Shown: piece by piece, positions 1-5,919 of the stretch
Position numbering within the stretch: position 1 is the stretch's first letter
Layout of the letters: every line of letters begins with the position of its first letter
Assembly: GCA_002366675.1 (NCBI GenBank)
Contig: DFBO01000041.1
Coordinates: 1 to 5,919, forward strand
Origin: Flavobacteriaceae bacterium UBA3078
GTDB taxonomy: Bacteria > Bacteroidota > Bacteroidia > Flavobacteriales > Flavobacteriaceae
Length of the DNA: 5,919 nt
Reading direction: 5' to 3'
The notes under the pieces: model-generated
What the model was told of the DNA's origin: nothing
Databases searched by the model: none
The model's input: only the letters and a program-made list of their open reading frames with translations
Made by a program: the position numbers and the translations under genes

Positions 1-1149
1 CACGCCTTTATCCAAAGCTTGTTGTGCAATAGAAGACGCACGAGATAAATCTTCGTAAGATGAATTGGTACATGATCCAATTAATCCCCATTCTACTTTC
101 AATGGCCAATCGTTTGCTTTCGCTTTTTCGCTCATTGTTTTTCCAACTGTTGTTGATAAATCTGGTGTAAATGGTCCATTTAATAATGGTCCTAATTCAG
201 ATAAATTAATATCAATGACTTGATCAAAATATAGTTCAGGATTAGCATAAACTTCAGCATCTCCAGTTAAATATTCTTTTACTTGATTTGCAGCTTCAGC
301 AACATCTGCTCTGTCTGTAGCACGCAAGTAACGTTCCATAGATTCATCATAACCAAAAGTTGATGTGGTAGCTCCAATCTCAGCTCCCATATTACAAATA
401 GTTCCTTTTCCAGTACAAGACATTGAAGTTGCTCCTGGTCCAAAATATTCTACGATAGCTCCTGTACCTCCTTTAACAGTCAAGATATCTGCAACTTTTA
501 AAATCACGTCTTTTGGTGCAGTCCAACCAGATAATTTACCTGTTAATTTCACACCAATTAGTTTTGGGAATTTCAATTCCCAAGCCATTCCTGCCATAAC
601 ATCTACAGCATCTGCTCCACCTACTCCAATGGCTACCATACCTAATCCACCAGCATTAACTGTATGTGAATCTGTACCAATCATCATTCCGCCAGGAAAT
701 GCATAATTTTCTAAAACTACTTGATGAATAATACCAGCTCCTGGTTTCCAAAATCCAAGTCCATACTTATTTGAAACTGACTCTAAAAAGTTGAATACTT
801 CGTTACTTGTATTTAAGGCACTCTGCAAATCCATGCTAGCACCATTTTTAGCTTGAATTAAATGATCACAATGGGTTGTTGTTGGTACTGCTACTTTCTT
901 TTTCCCAGCTTGCATAAATTGCAATAATGCCATTTGTGCAGTTGCATCTTGTAAAGCAATTCTATCTGGAGCAAAATCTACATAATCTTTACCTCTTTGA
1001 AATGCTTTATTTGGAGTGCCATCCCAAAGGTGTGAGTATAAAATCTTTTCTGAAAGTGTTAATGGTTTCCCTACAATTTCTCTAGCTTTATCTACACGCT
1101 CTGCCATTGTAGAGTAAACTTTTTTTATCATTTCTATATCAAATGCCAT
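1..1149 (-). CDS. acn: Aconitate hydratase, N-terminal part (3' end beyond window)
   Basis: This enzyme converts citrate to isocitrate through cis-aconitate in the TCA cycle, in the cytoplasm, using a [4Fe-4S] cluster. The reading frame is open from the ATG at 1149 to the window edge, giving 383 residues that begin MAFDIEMIKK. Family landmarks appear in order: THCDHLIQ at about 92-99 (substrate-binding Asp-His region), GTDSHT at 158-163, CNMGAEIGAT at 252-261 (active-site Glu), and LIGSCTNSS at 356-364, whose Cys360 should be the first cluster ligand. The other two ligands lie outside the window. The start matches the expected N-terminus of the mitochondrial-type aconitases common in Bacteroidota, which are about 750 residues long, so roughly half is present. 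No clear Shine-Dalgarno site precedes the ATG, which is usual for the phylum. The gene is separated from the moxR operon by 255 bp that include a promoter candidate, so it is probably a separate transcription unit. The identity is secure; the symbol is generic. Confidence 0.96.
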   Translation of the reverse strand, partial: MAFDIEMIKKVYSTMAERVDKAREIVGKPLTLSEKILYSHLWDGTPNKAFQRGKDYVDFAPDRIALQDATAQMALLQFMQAGKKKVAVPTTTHCDHLIQAKNGASMDLQSALNTSNEVFNFLESVSNKYGLGFWKPGAGIIHQVVLENYAFPGGMMIGTDSHTVNAGGLGMVAIGVGGADAVDVMAGMAWELKFPKLIGVKLTGKLSGWTAPKDVILKVADILTVKGGTGAIVEYFGPGATSMSCTGKGTICNMGAEIGATTSTFGYDESMERYLRATDRADVAEAANQVKEYLTGDAEVYANPELYFDQVIDINLSELGPLLNGPFTPDLSTTVGKTMSEKAKANDWPLKVEWGLIGSCTNSSYEDLSRASSIAQQALDKGV

Positions 1150-1190
1150 AAGTTATATTTAAAGATTAAAGTTGTTTTTAGTTAGTCAGG

Positions 1191-1198
1191 CAAAATTA
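1191..1198 (-). promoter_or_regulatory. Candidate Bacteroidota -7 element for the aconitase gene
   Basis: The minus strand reads TAATTTTG here, an exact match to the Bacteroidota sigma-ABfr -7 consensus TAnnTTTG. It is the only such match on this strand that I found in the intergenic region. It would place the transcription start near 1185, leaving a leader of about 36 nt before the aconitase ATG. The expected -33 TTTG element about 19 bp upstream is not well conserved; the sequence there is T-rich without the G. The position is sensible, but in AT-rich DNA an 8-bp degenerate match can occur by chance. Confidence 0.45.
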
Positions 1199-1228
1199 CA
1201 AATTTTATGGGAGATTTAAAAATATGTA

Positions 1229-1299
1229 ACGAAATCGATTAATCTTTGAATATAATTCAATAAATGTTTAAATTTTTAGTAAATAATTAATGATTTCGT
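1229..1299. repeat. Imperfect inverted repeat with nested small hairpin
   Basis: The arm ACGAAATC at 1229-1236 is the exact reverse complement of GATTTCGT at 1292-1299. After one unpaired G at 1237, the pairing continues with ATTAAT at 1238-1243 against ATTAAT at 1286-1291. This gives 14 paired bases with one bulge around a 42-nt interior. Within the interior, TTGAAT (1246-1251) and ATTCAA (1255-1260) form a perfect 6-bp hairpin with a 3-nt loop. The element lies upstream of the predicted aconitase -7 site, with the near arm at about -44 to -58 from the inferred start. It could be a pair of protein-binding half-sites, a DNA or RNA structure, or chance in AT-rich DNA. Confidence 0.5.
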
Positions 1300-1373
1300 A
1301 ATTTATTAAGCTATAAAATAATAAATTAACAATCGTGTTTTAATATTTTCAGAAACTAAATCAATAAAATTTC

Positions 1374-1401
1374 AAAAAAAAGAATGGATTTTAATATATC
1401 C
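1374..1401 (-). terminator. Weak intrinsic-terminator candidate after moxR
   Basis: On the minus strand, 3 nt after the moxR stop codon, GGAT and ATCC can form a 4-bp stem around a short AT-rich interior (1386-1401). A run of eight T follows at 1374-1381. The stem is short and the T run starts 4 nt after it, so this is a poor match to a classical Rho-independent terminator. The placement is nevertheless right for the end of the four-gene operon. Confidence 0.25.
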
Positions 1402-1404
1402 TTA

Positions 1405-2358
1405 TTAAAAAAGACTTTTAATAATATCCTCTTCCGTTATGCCTTCAGCTTCTGCTTTGTAGTTTTTTATGATTCTGTGCCTAAGAATACTACTTGAAAC
1501 AGCTTGAACATTTTCAATATCTGGTGAGAATTTACCATGAATTGCAGCATGCGTTTTAGCAGCTAATATTAAATTTTGTGAAGCTCTTGGTCCTGCTCCC
1601 CAATCTAGGTAGTTCTTAACTAAATCTGTAGCTGCTTGACTGTTAGGTCTTGTTTTACCAACCATTCTTACAGCATATTCTATAACATTATCAGCAACTG
1701 GAATTCTTCGAATTAAATGCTGAATATCTATAATTTCCTGAGCTGTAAATAATGAGTTTACTTTTGCTTGTACATCTGTTGTTGTAGATTTTACAACCTG
1801 AACTTCTTCTTCAAAAGTTGGATAATCTAAATTAACAGCAAACATAAATCTATCTAATTGCGCTTCTGGCAATGGGTAAGTACCTTCTTGTTCAATCGGA
1901 TTTTGAGTTGCTAAAACAAAATACGGTAAACTTAAACTGTAATTATGTCCAGCTACAGTAACAGAGCGTTCTTGCATAGCTTCCAATAAAGCTGCTTGAG
2001 TTTTTGGAGGCGTTCTATTTATTTCGTCTGCCAAAATAATATTAGCAAAAATAGGTCCTTTAATAAATTTAAAATGTCTGTTTTCGTCTAGAATTTCACT
2101 ACCTAAAATGTCGCTAGGCATTAAATCTGGAGTAAACTGTATACGTTTAAAATCAAGCCCTAAGGTTTGAGCTATGGTATTAACCATTAAGGTTTTTGCT
2201 AAACCTGGAACACCAATTAATAAAGCGTGACCTCCTGAGAAAATAGAAATAAGAATTTGACTAACAACCTCGTCTTGACCAACAATTACTTTGGCTATTT
2301 CAGTTTTTAGTGCATGATATTTTTTTACTAATTCTTCTATTTTCGCAACGTCTGACAT
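1405..2358 (-). CDS. MoxR-family AAA+ ATPase
   Basis: This is a 317-residue cytoplasmic AAA+ ATPase of the MoxR family. Members typically act as chaperone-like ATPases, often with von Willebrand factor A or DUF58 proteins, in maturation of enzyme complexes or envelope stress tolerance. The Walker A motif GVPGLAKT is at 49-56, the Walker B core ILADE at 108-112, the sensor-1 TQN at 151-153, the LDRF arginine motif at about 168-171, and a sensor-2 GAGPR motif at 254-258. The stretch QNPIEQEGTYPLPEAQLDRF (152-171) is highly characteristic of the family. Length is typical and all nucleotide-handling motifs look intact. There is no signal peptide or membrane segment. The ATG lies 2 nt after the stop of the upstream surA-like gene, so the two are surely co-transcribed and probably translationally coupled. 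No DUF58 or VWA gene follows; the next gene is aconitase after 255 bp. Family assignment is firm, but the client is unknown. Confidence 0.95.
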   Translation of the reverse strand: MSDVAKIEELVKKYHALKTEIAKVIVGQDEVVSQILISIFSGGHALLIGVPGLAKTLMVNTIAQTLGLDFKRIQFTPDLMPSDILGSEILDENRHFKFIKGPIFANIILADEINRTPPKTQAALLEAMQERSVTVAGHNYSLSLPYFVLATQNPIEQEGTYPLPEAQLDRFMFAVNLDYPTFEEEVQVVKSTTTDVQAKVNSLFTAQEIIDIQHLIRRIPVADNVIEYAVRMVGKTRPNSQAATDLVKNYLDWGAGPRASQNLILAAKTHAAIHGKFSPDIENVQAVSSSILRHRIIKNYKAEAEGITEEDIIKSLF

Positions 2359-2360
2359 AT

Positions 2361-3809
2361 TTATTTTTTTAACCAGTTACTAGAATATTCGCAGTCTCTA
2401 TGTTCTCCATTAATTTTAATGTAAGTTTCCATAATCTTTTCTTCCTGCCATTCTTCAATAACTTTTAATCGCTTTTCAACTAAAGCTAAATCCTTTATTT
2501 TTAAATAATCTCTTGAAAATTCTGCAACATGCTCGTCTACTCTATCGCTAACTTTCATTATTTTAAATTTTACATTTCCAGTTCGACCTCTGTCTGTAAT
2601 TATTAAACTAACATCTTCTTCTTTTAGGTCTTGAATTTGTCCATATAATTCTGGATCCATTCTTGTAAGCTCAAAATTATAATCTTGTGTAGCAGGATTA
2701 ATTAAATAACCTCCTTCACTTCTAGTTTCCTTTTCATCGCTAGATTCTCTTGCAGCATCTTCAAATGAAATATCTCCAGCAACGATACGTTCTCTAATAG
2801 TCTCTATTTCTGTTTTAGCAGCTAAAATGGCATCTTGAGATACTTCAGGCATGATAAGTATATGTCGAACATCATATTCTTGACCTCTAATTTTTTCTAA
2901 ATAAATAATATGATAACCGAATTCTGATTCAAAAGGATCTGAAATTTCACCTTCTTCCATTGAGAATGCTACATCTCTAAACTCTTTAACCATTCTTGGT
3001 TTCTTTCTATATAAAGTGTAAAGGCCTCCTGTTTTTATTGATTCTTTATCGTCTGTATAAAGGACAACTTTTGAACGAAAACTAGCGCCATTTTCTAATA
3101 TATCAGCTTTAAATTGCTTTAATTGATTAATAGCCTTTTGTTTGTTTTCTTCTGAAACTTCAGGTTCTATAACAATTTGTGATACTTTTAATTCTGTACC
3201 AAAGGTTGGCCTTTCATCTTCAGGTATTTTATTAAAGAACTGTCTAACTTCCTCTGGAGTAACTTCAACCTCTTCAATAATTTTTCTTTGCATTTCGCTT
3301 GCCAACTTATTACTTTTGTTTATTTCAAACATTTCTTCTCTAAAACTTTTTTCGTCTTCTTTGTTATAGAATGCGATAAGTTCTTCCATGGTTTTTCCAG
3401 ATTGATCTAGAAATTGTTGCAACTGATAATCTACTGATGAACGAATTTCTGCATCTGAAACTATAACACTATCCTGTACTGCTTGGTGTGCATAAAGCTT
3501 ATCTTCTAATAATTTACCAAAAAGTTGGCAACGTGTTACACCTTCCATTGAAGCTCCTTGAGCTTTAAGCTGCAAAATAGTATTATCTATATCTGAATCT
3601 AGAATAATGTTTTCTCCAACTACAGCAGCAACTCCATCAATTTTTCTAGATTGAGAGGTATCTACAGTATCCGTTTTCACATCTACAACTTCATCTTCTT
3701 CAATAATTATTTGAGAAGAAACACTATGTGTTACTAAACATGTTAAACAAATTAGTAAGTACTGGTTAAATTTAATTATAGATTTCAAATTTTTTGTTTT
3801 TAATAGCAT
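2361..3809 (-). CDS. surA: SurA-like periplasmic chaperone / peptidyl-prolyl isomerase
   Basis: This is a 482-residue exported protein with SurA architecture, expected to escort unfolded outer-membrane proteins in the periplasm. A basic N-terminus and hydrophobic segment (about 17-31) end in SVSSQ, giving a probable signal-peptidase I site near residue 32-33. A SurA N-terminal domain follows (about 56-190, starting IDGVAAVVGENIIL). The first parvulin domain spans about 207-307 (VSQIVI to FGYHIIYL) and the second about 313-421 (VRHILI to KFKIMKV). A C-terminal helix and strand region runs from 430 to the end and should pack against the N domain. Parvulins usually have two active-site histidines: domain 1 keeps H300 but has Gln at the first position, and domain 2 keeps H316 but lacks the GYH motif. 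Catalytic activity is therefore doubtful. C94 and C473 are the only cysteines in the mature part. The ATG at 3809 overlaps the preceding gene by 38 nt; a TTG seven codons later is an alternative start. The symbol is by architecture, not proven orthology. Confidence 0.9.
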   Translation of the reverse strand: MLLKTKNLKSIIKFNQYLLICLTCLVTHSVSSQIIIEEDEVVDVKTDTVDTSQSRKIDGVAAVVGENIILDSDIDNTILQLKAQGASMEGVTRCQLFGKLLEDKLYAHQAVQDSVIVSDAEIRSSVDYQLQQFLDQSGKTMEELIAFYNKEDEKSFREEMFEINKSNKLASEMQRKIIEEVEVTPEEVRQFFNKIPEDERPTFGTELKVSQIVIEPEVSEENKQKAINQLKQFKADILENGASFRSKVVLYTDDKESIKTGGLYTLYRKKPRMVKEFRDVAFSMEEGEISDPFESEFGYHIIYLEKIRGQEYDVRHILIMPEVSQDAILAAKTEIETIRERIVAGDISFEDAARESSDEKETRSEGGYLINPATQDYNFELTRMDPELYGQIQDLKEEDVSLIITDRGRTGNVKFKIMKVSDRVDEHVAEFSRDYLKIKDLALVEKRLKVIEEWQEEKIMETYIKINGEHRDCEYSSNWLKK

Positions 3810-4632
3810 CTTTAGTAATATCTTTTTCTAACTCTCTTATGAGTTCTAATTTTCTTTTATTTATAACGATTTTATCTATTGTTGGCTTTACATATTCTAA
3901 GGGAGCTGTGTTGCTTCTTAACAAGACATCGTTAATATGCACCAAATATAATCCTAATGAATCTTTGAGTTGTATAAAATTAGATTTTTTTAACAGTTGA
4001 TTTTTGTTTTCAGAAGTAATTGCTGGAATTTTATCTACAACTTGATCGACTTTTACCCAAACAGAATCTTTTAATGAAAAGGAACGAAACTGTATAGATA
4101 TTGAATCTAAATATCTTTTATCTTGATGGTTGAATCGTTTAAATTTTTCTTCAATTTCTTTTTTATCAATCCAATTTTCTTCTAGATTTATATACCTAAG
4201 CTTTATTAAATCTTCATTTAATTTAAATACTTGTTTGTTTGCATTATAATAAACTTTAGCCTCTTCAGGAACTATAACTGTATCGATGTTTTTACTCACT
4301 AAGGCTTCTAAATACGCCTTTGAGAAAAGTTCATTTTTATATTCTAAAGCTAATTTATTAAAAGCGTCTTGTTTAGATTCTGATAAATTACGTTTAGCTC
4401 CACGGACTAATAATTGCTCTGTAGCCCAATTATTAATAAAACTTGTAACGAGCACTGTACTATCTTGTTTAGATATACCTTCTTTTAACAAGTCTTGAAT
4501 ATCTTCTTCGTAAAGATATGTGTCATATACTCTGGCAATGGGTATTCTATCGTCTGTTTCTTTAAAAAAATCGCAGGATAGAAATAATAATAAAACAGAT
4601 GTAATTAATAATATGTTAGTTCTTAAATTCAA
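3772..4632 (-). CDS. SurA/PpiC-like lipoprotein with degenerate isomerase domain
   Basis: This 286-residue protein resembles the N-terminal domain of SurA/PpiD chaperones. The first residues form a short basic and hydrophobic signal ending in LFLSC, so C20 is a likely lipid-attachment cysteine, although Phe at -3 is not canonical. Residues about 31-115 start IARVYDTYLYEEDI, typical of the SurA N-domain strand and helix. Residues 121-150 (VPEEAKVYYNANKQVF then LRYINL) and 222-237 (LKDSLGLYLVHINDVL) resemble the edges of a parvulin domain, but the centre lacks the usual FxxLAxxxSxD and GGxL motifs, so isomerase activity is unlikely. The tail from 244 is charged and helical. The apparent start is TTG at 4632, 1 nt after the upstream stop. 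No ATG exists nearby in frame, and an in-frame stop lies four codons upstream. Starting further downstream would remove the signal. It is probably a periplasm-facing lipoprotein that works with its two neighbours. The specific role is unknown. Confidence 0.8.
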   Translation of the reverse strand: MNLRTNILLITSVLLLFLSCDFFKETDDRIPIARVYDTYLYEEDIQDLLKEGISKQDSTVLVTSFINNWATEQLLVRGAKRNLSESKQDAFNKLALEYKNELFSKAYLEALVSKNIDTVIVPEEAKVYYNANKQVFKLNEDLIKLRYINLEENWIDKKEIEEKFKRFNHQDKRYLDSISIQFRSFSLKDSVWVKVDQVVDKIPAITSENKNQLLKKSNFIQLKDSLGLYLVHINDVLLRSNTAPLEYVKPTIDKIVINKRKLELIRELEKDITKDAIKNKKFEIYN

Positions 4633-4636
4633 ATTA
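4630..4636 (-). promoter_or_regulatory. Stop/start junction with TTG start
   Basis: The TAA stop of the upstream isomerase gene (4634-4636) is followed after a single T by a TTG codon (4630-4632) that opens the lipoprotein reading frame. An A-rich stretch, AAAG, lies about 9-12 nt upstream. The close spacing suggests that a terminating ribosome reinitiates here. The TTG choice rests on it preserving the signal sequence and on the absence of an in-frame ATG before the hydrophobic segment. An ATT two codons upstream is a less likely alternative. Confidence 0.55.
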
Positions 4637-5919
4637 ATTCTTTAATTGAGATTTAACTTGTTCCAGTACTTCTTGATTGATAACTACTTTGTATTTTTTT
4701 TCTAAATTTAATATCCAGTTTGCTTCTTTATAATTTTGAAAATCGCTTATAACAGCTCCTCTAGCTTCTTTAAAAACTTTTAATTCTTTTGGCAACACTT
4801 CTTTAACATCTGCAACTATAAAAGCATCATTTAATTTATATATATCTGAGACACCAATTTTAAATGAAAAGTTTTCTGGTAACGATTGGTGTTTTGCATC
4901 CATAATACCAGAAGTGAAAATTACGTTTATAGATTTATCTGTATTTAATACTGTTTTAATTTGTTCTGGAGATTGATTATTACGCAATAATTTTTCTACT
5001 TCTTTAATAGTTGATTTTTTAGCTGATGATGCTACAACTGCATCTGCTCTTTGGTTCCAATAATAATTTTCTTTATTATCGTTATAATATTTCTGCAACC
5101 CTATGGTATCTTTTTTTGCTGCATTCCAAATTTCTGTTTCCATAAGTTCGAATAAAAGAAGTCCATCCCTATATTCATCAACGATAAAACCAAAATCTGG
5201 GTTCTCGAATTCTAATTGCTCTTCTTTATACTGAATCAATTGTTTTTCCAGAAATATATTATAGCTGTCTGACACTAGTTTGTTTAGCCCTACTTTTGGT
5301 GTTTTTTTTCTTTGATTTTTCTCTAAGAAAGCACCAAACTCCTGGTTAGTAATTTGCTTACTTCCAATCTTCACAAGTTCCTCAGTCCTTTTAAAATCTT
5401 GTGGCAAAAACCATTTCCCTGAAAAATAACTATCATCCAAAATAGAAACAAAATAGCTTAAATCTGGTTGTATATCTGAAACCAAATATTGTTCTTTAAG
5501 CTTATTAACTAAAGAAGTGTTTATTAGTTGAGAACGAGAATCCTTTTTTACTTTAGCACCAAGTTCTCCCTTCATTGCTTCATAAGTGTCTACAGATTTT
5601 TTGTTGTAAAGCTTAATAATGTGCCATCCAAATTCTGTTTTAAATGGTTGAGAAATATCTCCAACATTTTCAAGACTAAAAGCTTCTGTTTCAAATTCTA
5701 CCGAAGTTAATTGTCCTCCACTAAAAGGAGACAACATACCACCTTTTTCTGCCGAACTTTTATCTTCTGAAAATTGTTTTGCTAATGACTCAAATTTTTC
5801 ACCTTGTTCTAATTTTATATATATTTCATTAATTCTCTTTTCTGGATTCTCTATAAGAGATTCATCATTATTCGTACTATTAATCATTATATGAGCTACA
5901 GTACGTTCTCCTCTAGAAG
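4634..5919 (-). CDS. Parvulin-type peptidyl-prolyl isomerase, C-terminal part (5' end beyond window)
   Basis: This is the C-terminal 427 residues of a SurA/PpiD-type peptidyl-prolyl isomerase, expected to assist folding in the periplasm. The ATG at 5887 is internal. The frame stays open to the window edge, and the ten residues before it (SRGERTVAHI) form the first strand of the parvulin domain, including its first active-site histidine. Counting visible residues, the domain spans about 5-104, with FESLAKQFSED at 42-52, GGMLSPFSGGQL at 59-70 and FGWHIIKL at 96-103. Both parvulin histidines (9 and 99) are present, so this is the most likely active isomerase of the three paralogues. A helical linker and a diverged region follow. 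A second degenerate parvulin-like segment is possible at about 275-375 (YYNDNKENYYW to AFIVADVKEV), and the tail ends WILNLEKKYKVVIN, which is usual for this group. The missing N-terminus should hold the signal sequence or anchor and the SurA-like N domain. The stop lies 1 nt before the next gene's start. Confidence 0.9.
   Translation of the reverse strand, partial: SRGERTVAHIMINSTNNDESLIENPEKRINEIYIKLEQGEKFESLAKQFSEDKSSAEKGGMLSPFSGGQLTSVEFETEAFSLENVGDISQPFKTEFGWHIIKLYNKKSVDTYEAMKGELGAKVKKDSRSQLINTSLVNKLKEQYLVSDIQPDLSYFVSILDDSYFSGKWFLPQDFKRTEELVKIGSKQITNQEFGAFLEKNQRKKTPKVGLNKLVSDSYNIFLEKQLIQYKEEQLEFENPDFGFIVDEYRDGLLLFELMETEIWNAAKKDTIGLQKYYNDNKENYYWNQRADAVVASSAKKSTIKEVEKLLRNNQSPEQIKTVLNTDKSINVIFTSGIMDAKHQSLPENFSFKIGVSDIYKLNDAFIVADVKEVLPKELKVFKEARGAVISDFQNYKEANWILNLEKKYKVVINQEVLEQVKSQLKN

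Larger units (their letters stand above)
1150..1404. other. AT-rich intergenic region between moxR and aconitase
   Basis: These 255 bp have no convincing open reading frame on either strand and are richer in A and T than the flanking genes. Going in the direction of transcription, the region contains a weak terminator-like element just after moxR, a long imperfect inverted repeat in the middle, and a -7 promoter element close to the aconitase start. It is most simply the boundary between two transcription units. I see no tRNA, recognised riboswitch or conserved small-RNA motif in it. Confidence 0.8.

Noticed and set aside
365..706. Plus-strand open frame of 113 codons
   Set aside because: It lies wholly within the aconitase gene on the opposite strand. 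The product is a low-complexity, proline- and isoleucine-rich sequence with no family resemblance, so it is an antisense shadow.
1150..1404. Riboswitch, small RNA or tRNA in the intergenic gap
   Set aside because: I see no tRNA cloverleaf, no known riboswitch core and no GC-rich conserved stems. Only the AT-rich inverted repeat is structured enough to report, and no RNA class can be assigned to it.
3142..3369. Plus-strand open frame of 75 codons with a hydrophobic, Ser/Leu-rich product
   Set aside because: It is antisense to the SurA-like gene. The hydrophobic look comes from the complement of Glu/Lys-rich codons and does not indicate a membrane peptide or toxin.
3794..4498. Two short plus-strand open frames (3794-4000 and 4286-4498)
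   Set aside because: Both are antisense to the lipoprotein gene, with no recognisable motif or independent evidence of coding.
5528..5710. Plus-strand open frame of 60 codons rich in Phe and Lys
   Set aside because: It is antisense to the conserved parvulin domain of the first isomerase gene, which explains the open frame.
1..5919. Defence system, prophage, insertion sequence or CRISPR array
   Set aside because: All recognisable genes are core metabolism or envelope biogenesis, on one strand and operon-like. There are no transposase, integrase or nuclease motifs, no terminal repeats and no regularly spaced direct repeats.

Overview
The window looks like chromosome from a Bacteroidota bacterium, most likely a member of the Flavobacteriaceae. 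The DNA is AT-rich, the intergenic region even more so. Shine-Dalgarno sites are absent or A-rich, a TAnnTTTG-type -7 element precedes one gene, and the protein sequences have a flavobacterial style. This is inference from sequence character; no database search was done. Every gene I can support lies on the minus strand, so transcription runs from high to low coordinates.

Reading in the direction of transcription, positions 5919 to 1405 hold four tightly packed genes. The first is a parvulin-type peptidyl-prolyl isomerase whose 5' end lies outside the window. The second is a lipoprotein-like SurA paralogue with a degenerate isomerase region and an apparent TTG start. The third is a SurA-like periplasmic chaperone with two parvulin domains. 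The fourth is a MoxR-family AAA+ ATPase. The junctions are 1 nt apart, a 38-nt overlap, and 2 nt apart, so this is almost certainly one operon with translational coupling. Three consecutive SurA/PpiD-type proteins suggest a folding module for outer-membrane and secreted proteins. The MoxR ATPase at the end is cytoplasmic by sequence, and its client is not evident here.

Positions 1150 to 1404 are non-coding and very AT-rich. They hold a weak terminator candidate behind moxR, a long imperfect inverted repeat with a small hairpin nested inside it, and a plausible Bacteroidota promoter for the next gene.

Positions 1149 to 1 hold the N-terminal half of an aconitate hydratase, a TCA-cycle [4Fe-4S] enzyme, which runs off the left edge.

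I see no mobile element, CRISPR array, tRNA, rRNA or phage gene. The window is mostly ordinary core genome. The points most worth a second look are the split of parvulin catalytic histidines among the three chaperone paralogues, the MoxR protein placed away from its usual partners, a possible disulfide in the SurA-like protein, and the intergenic inverted repeat.
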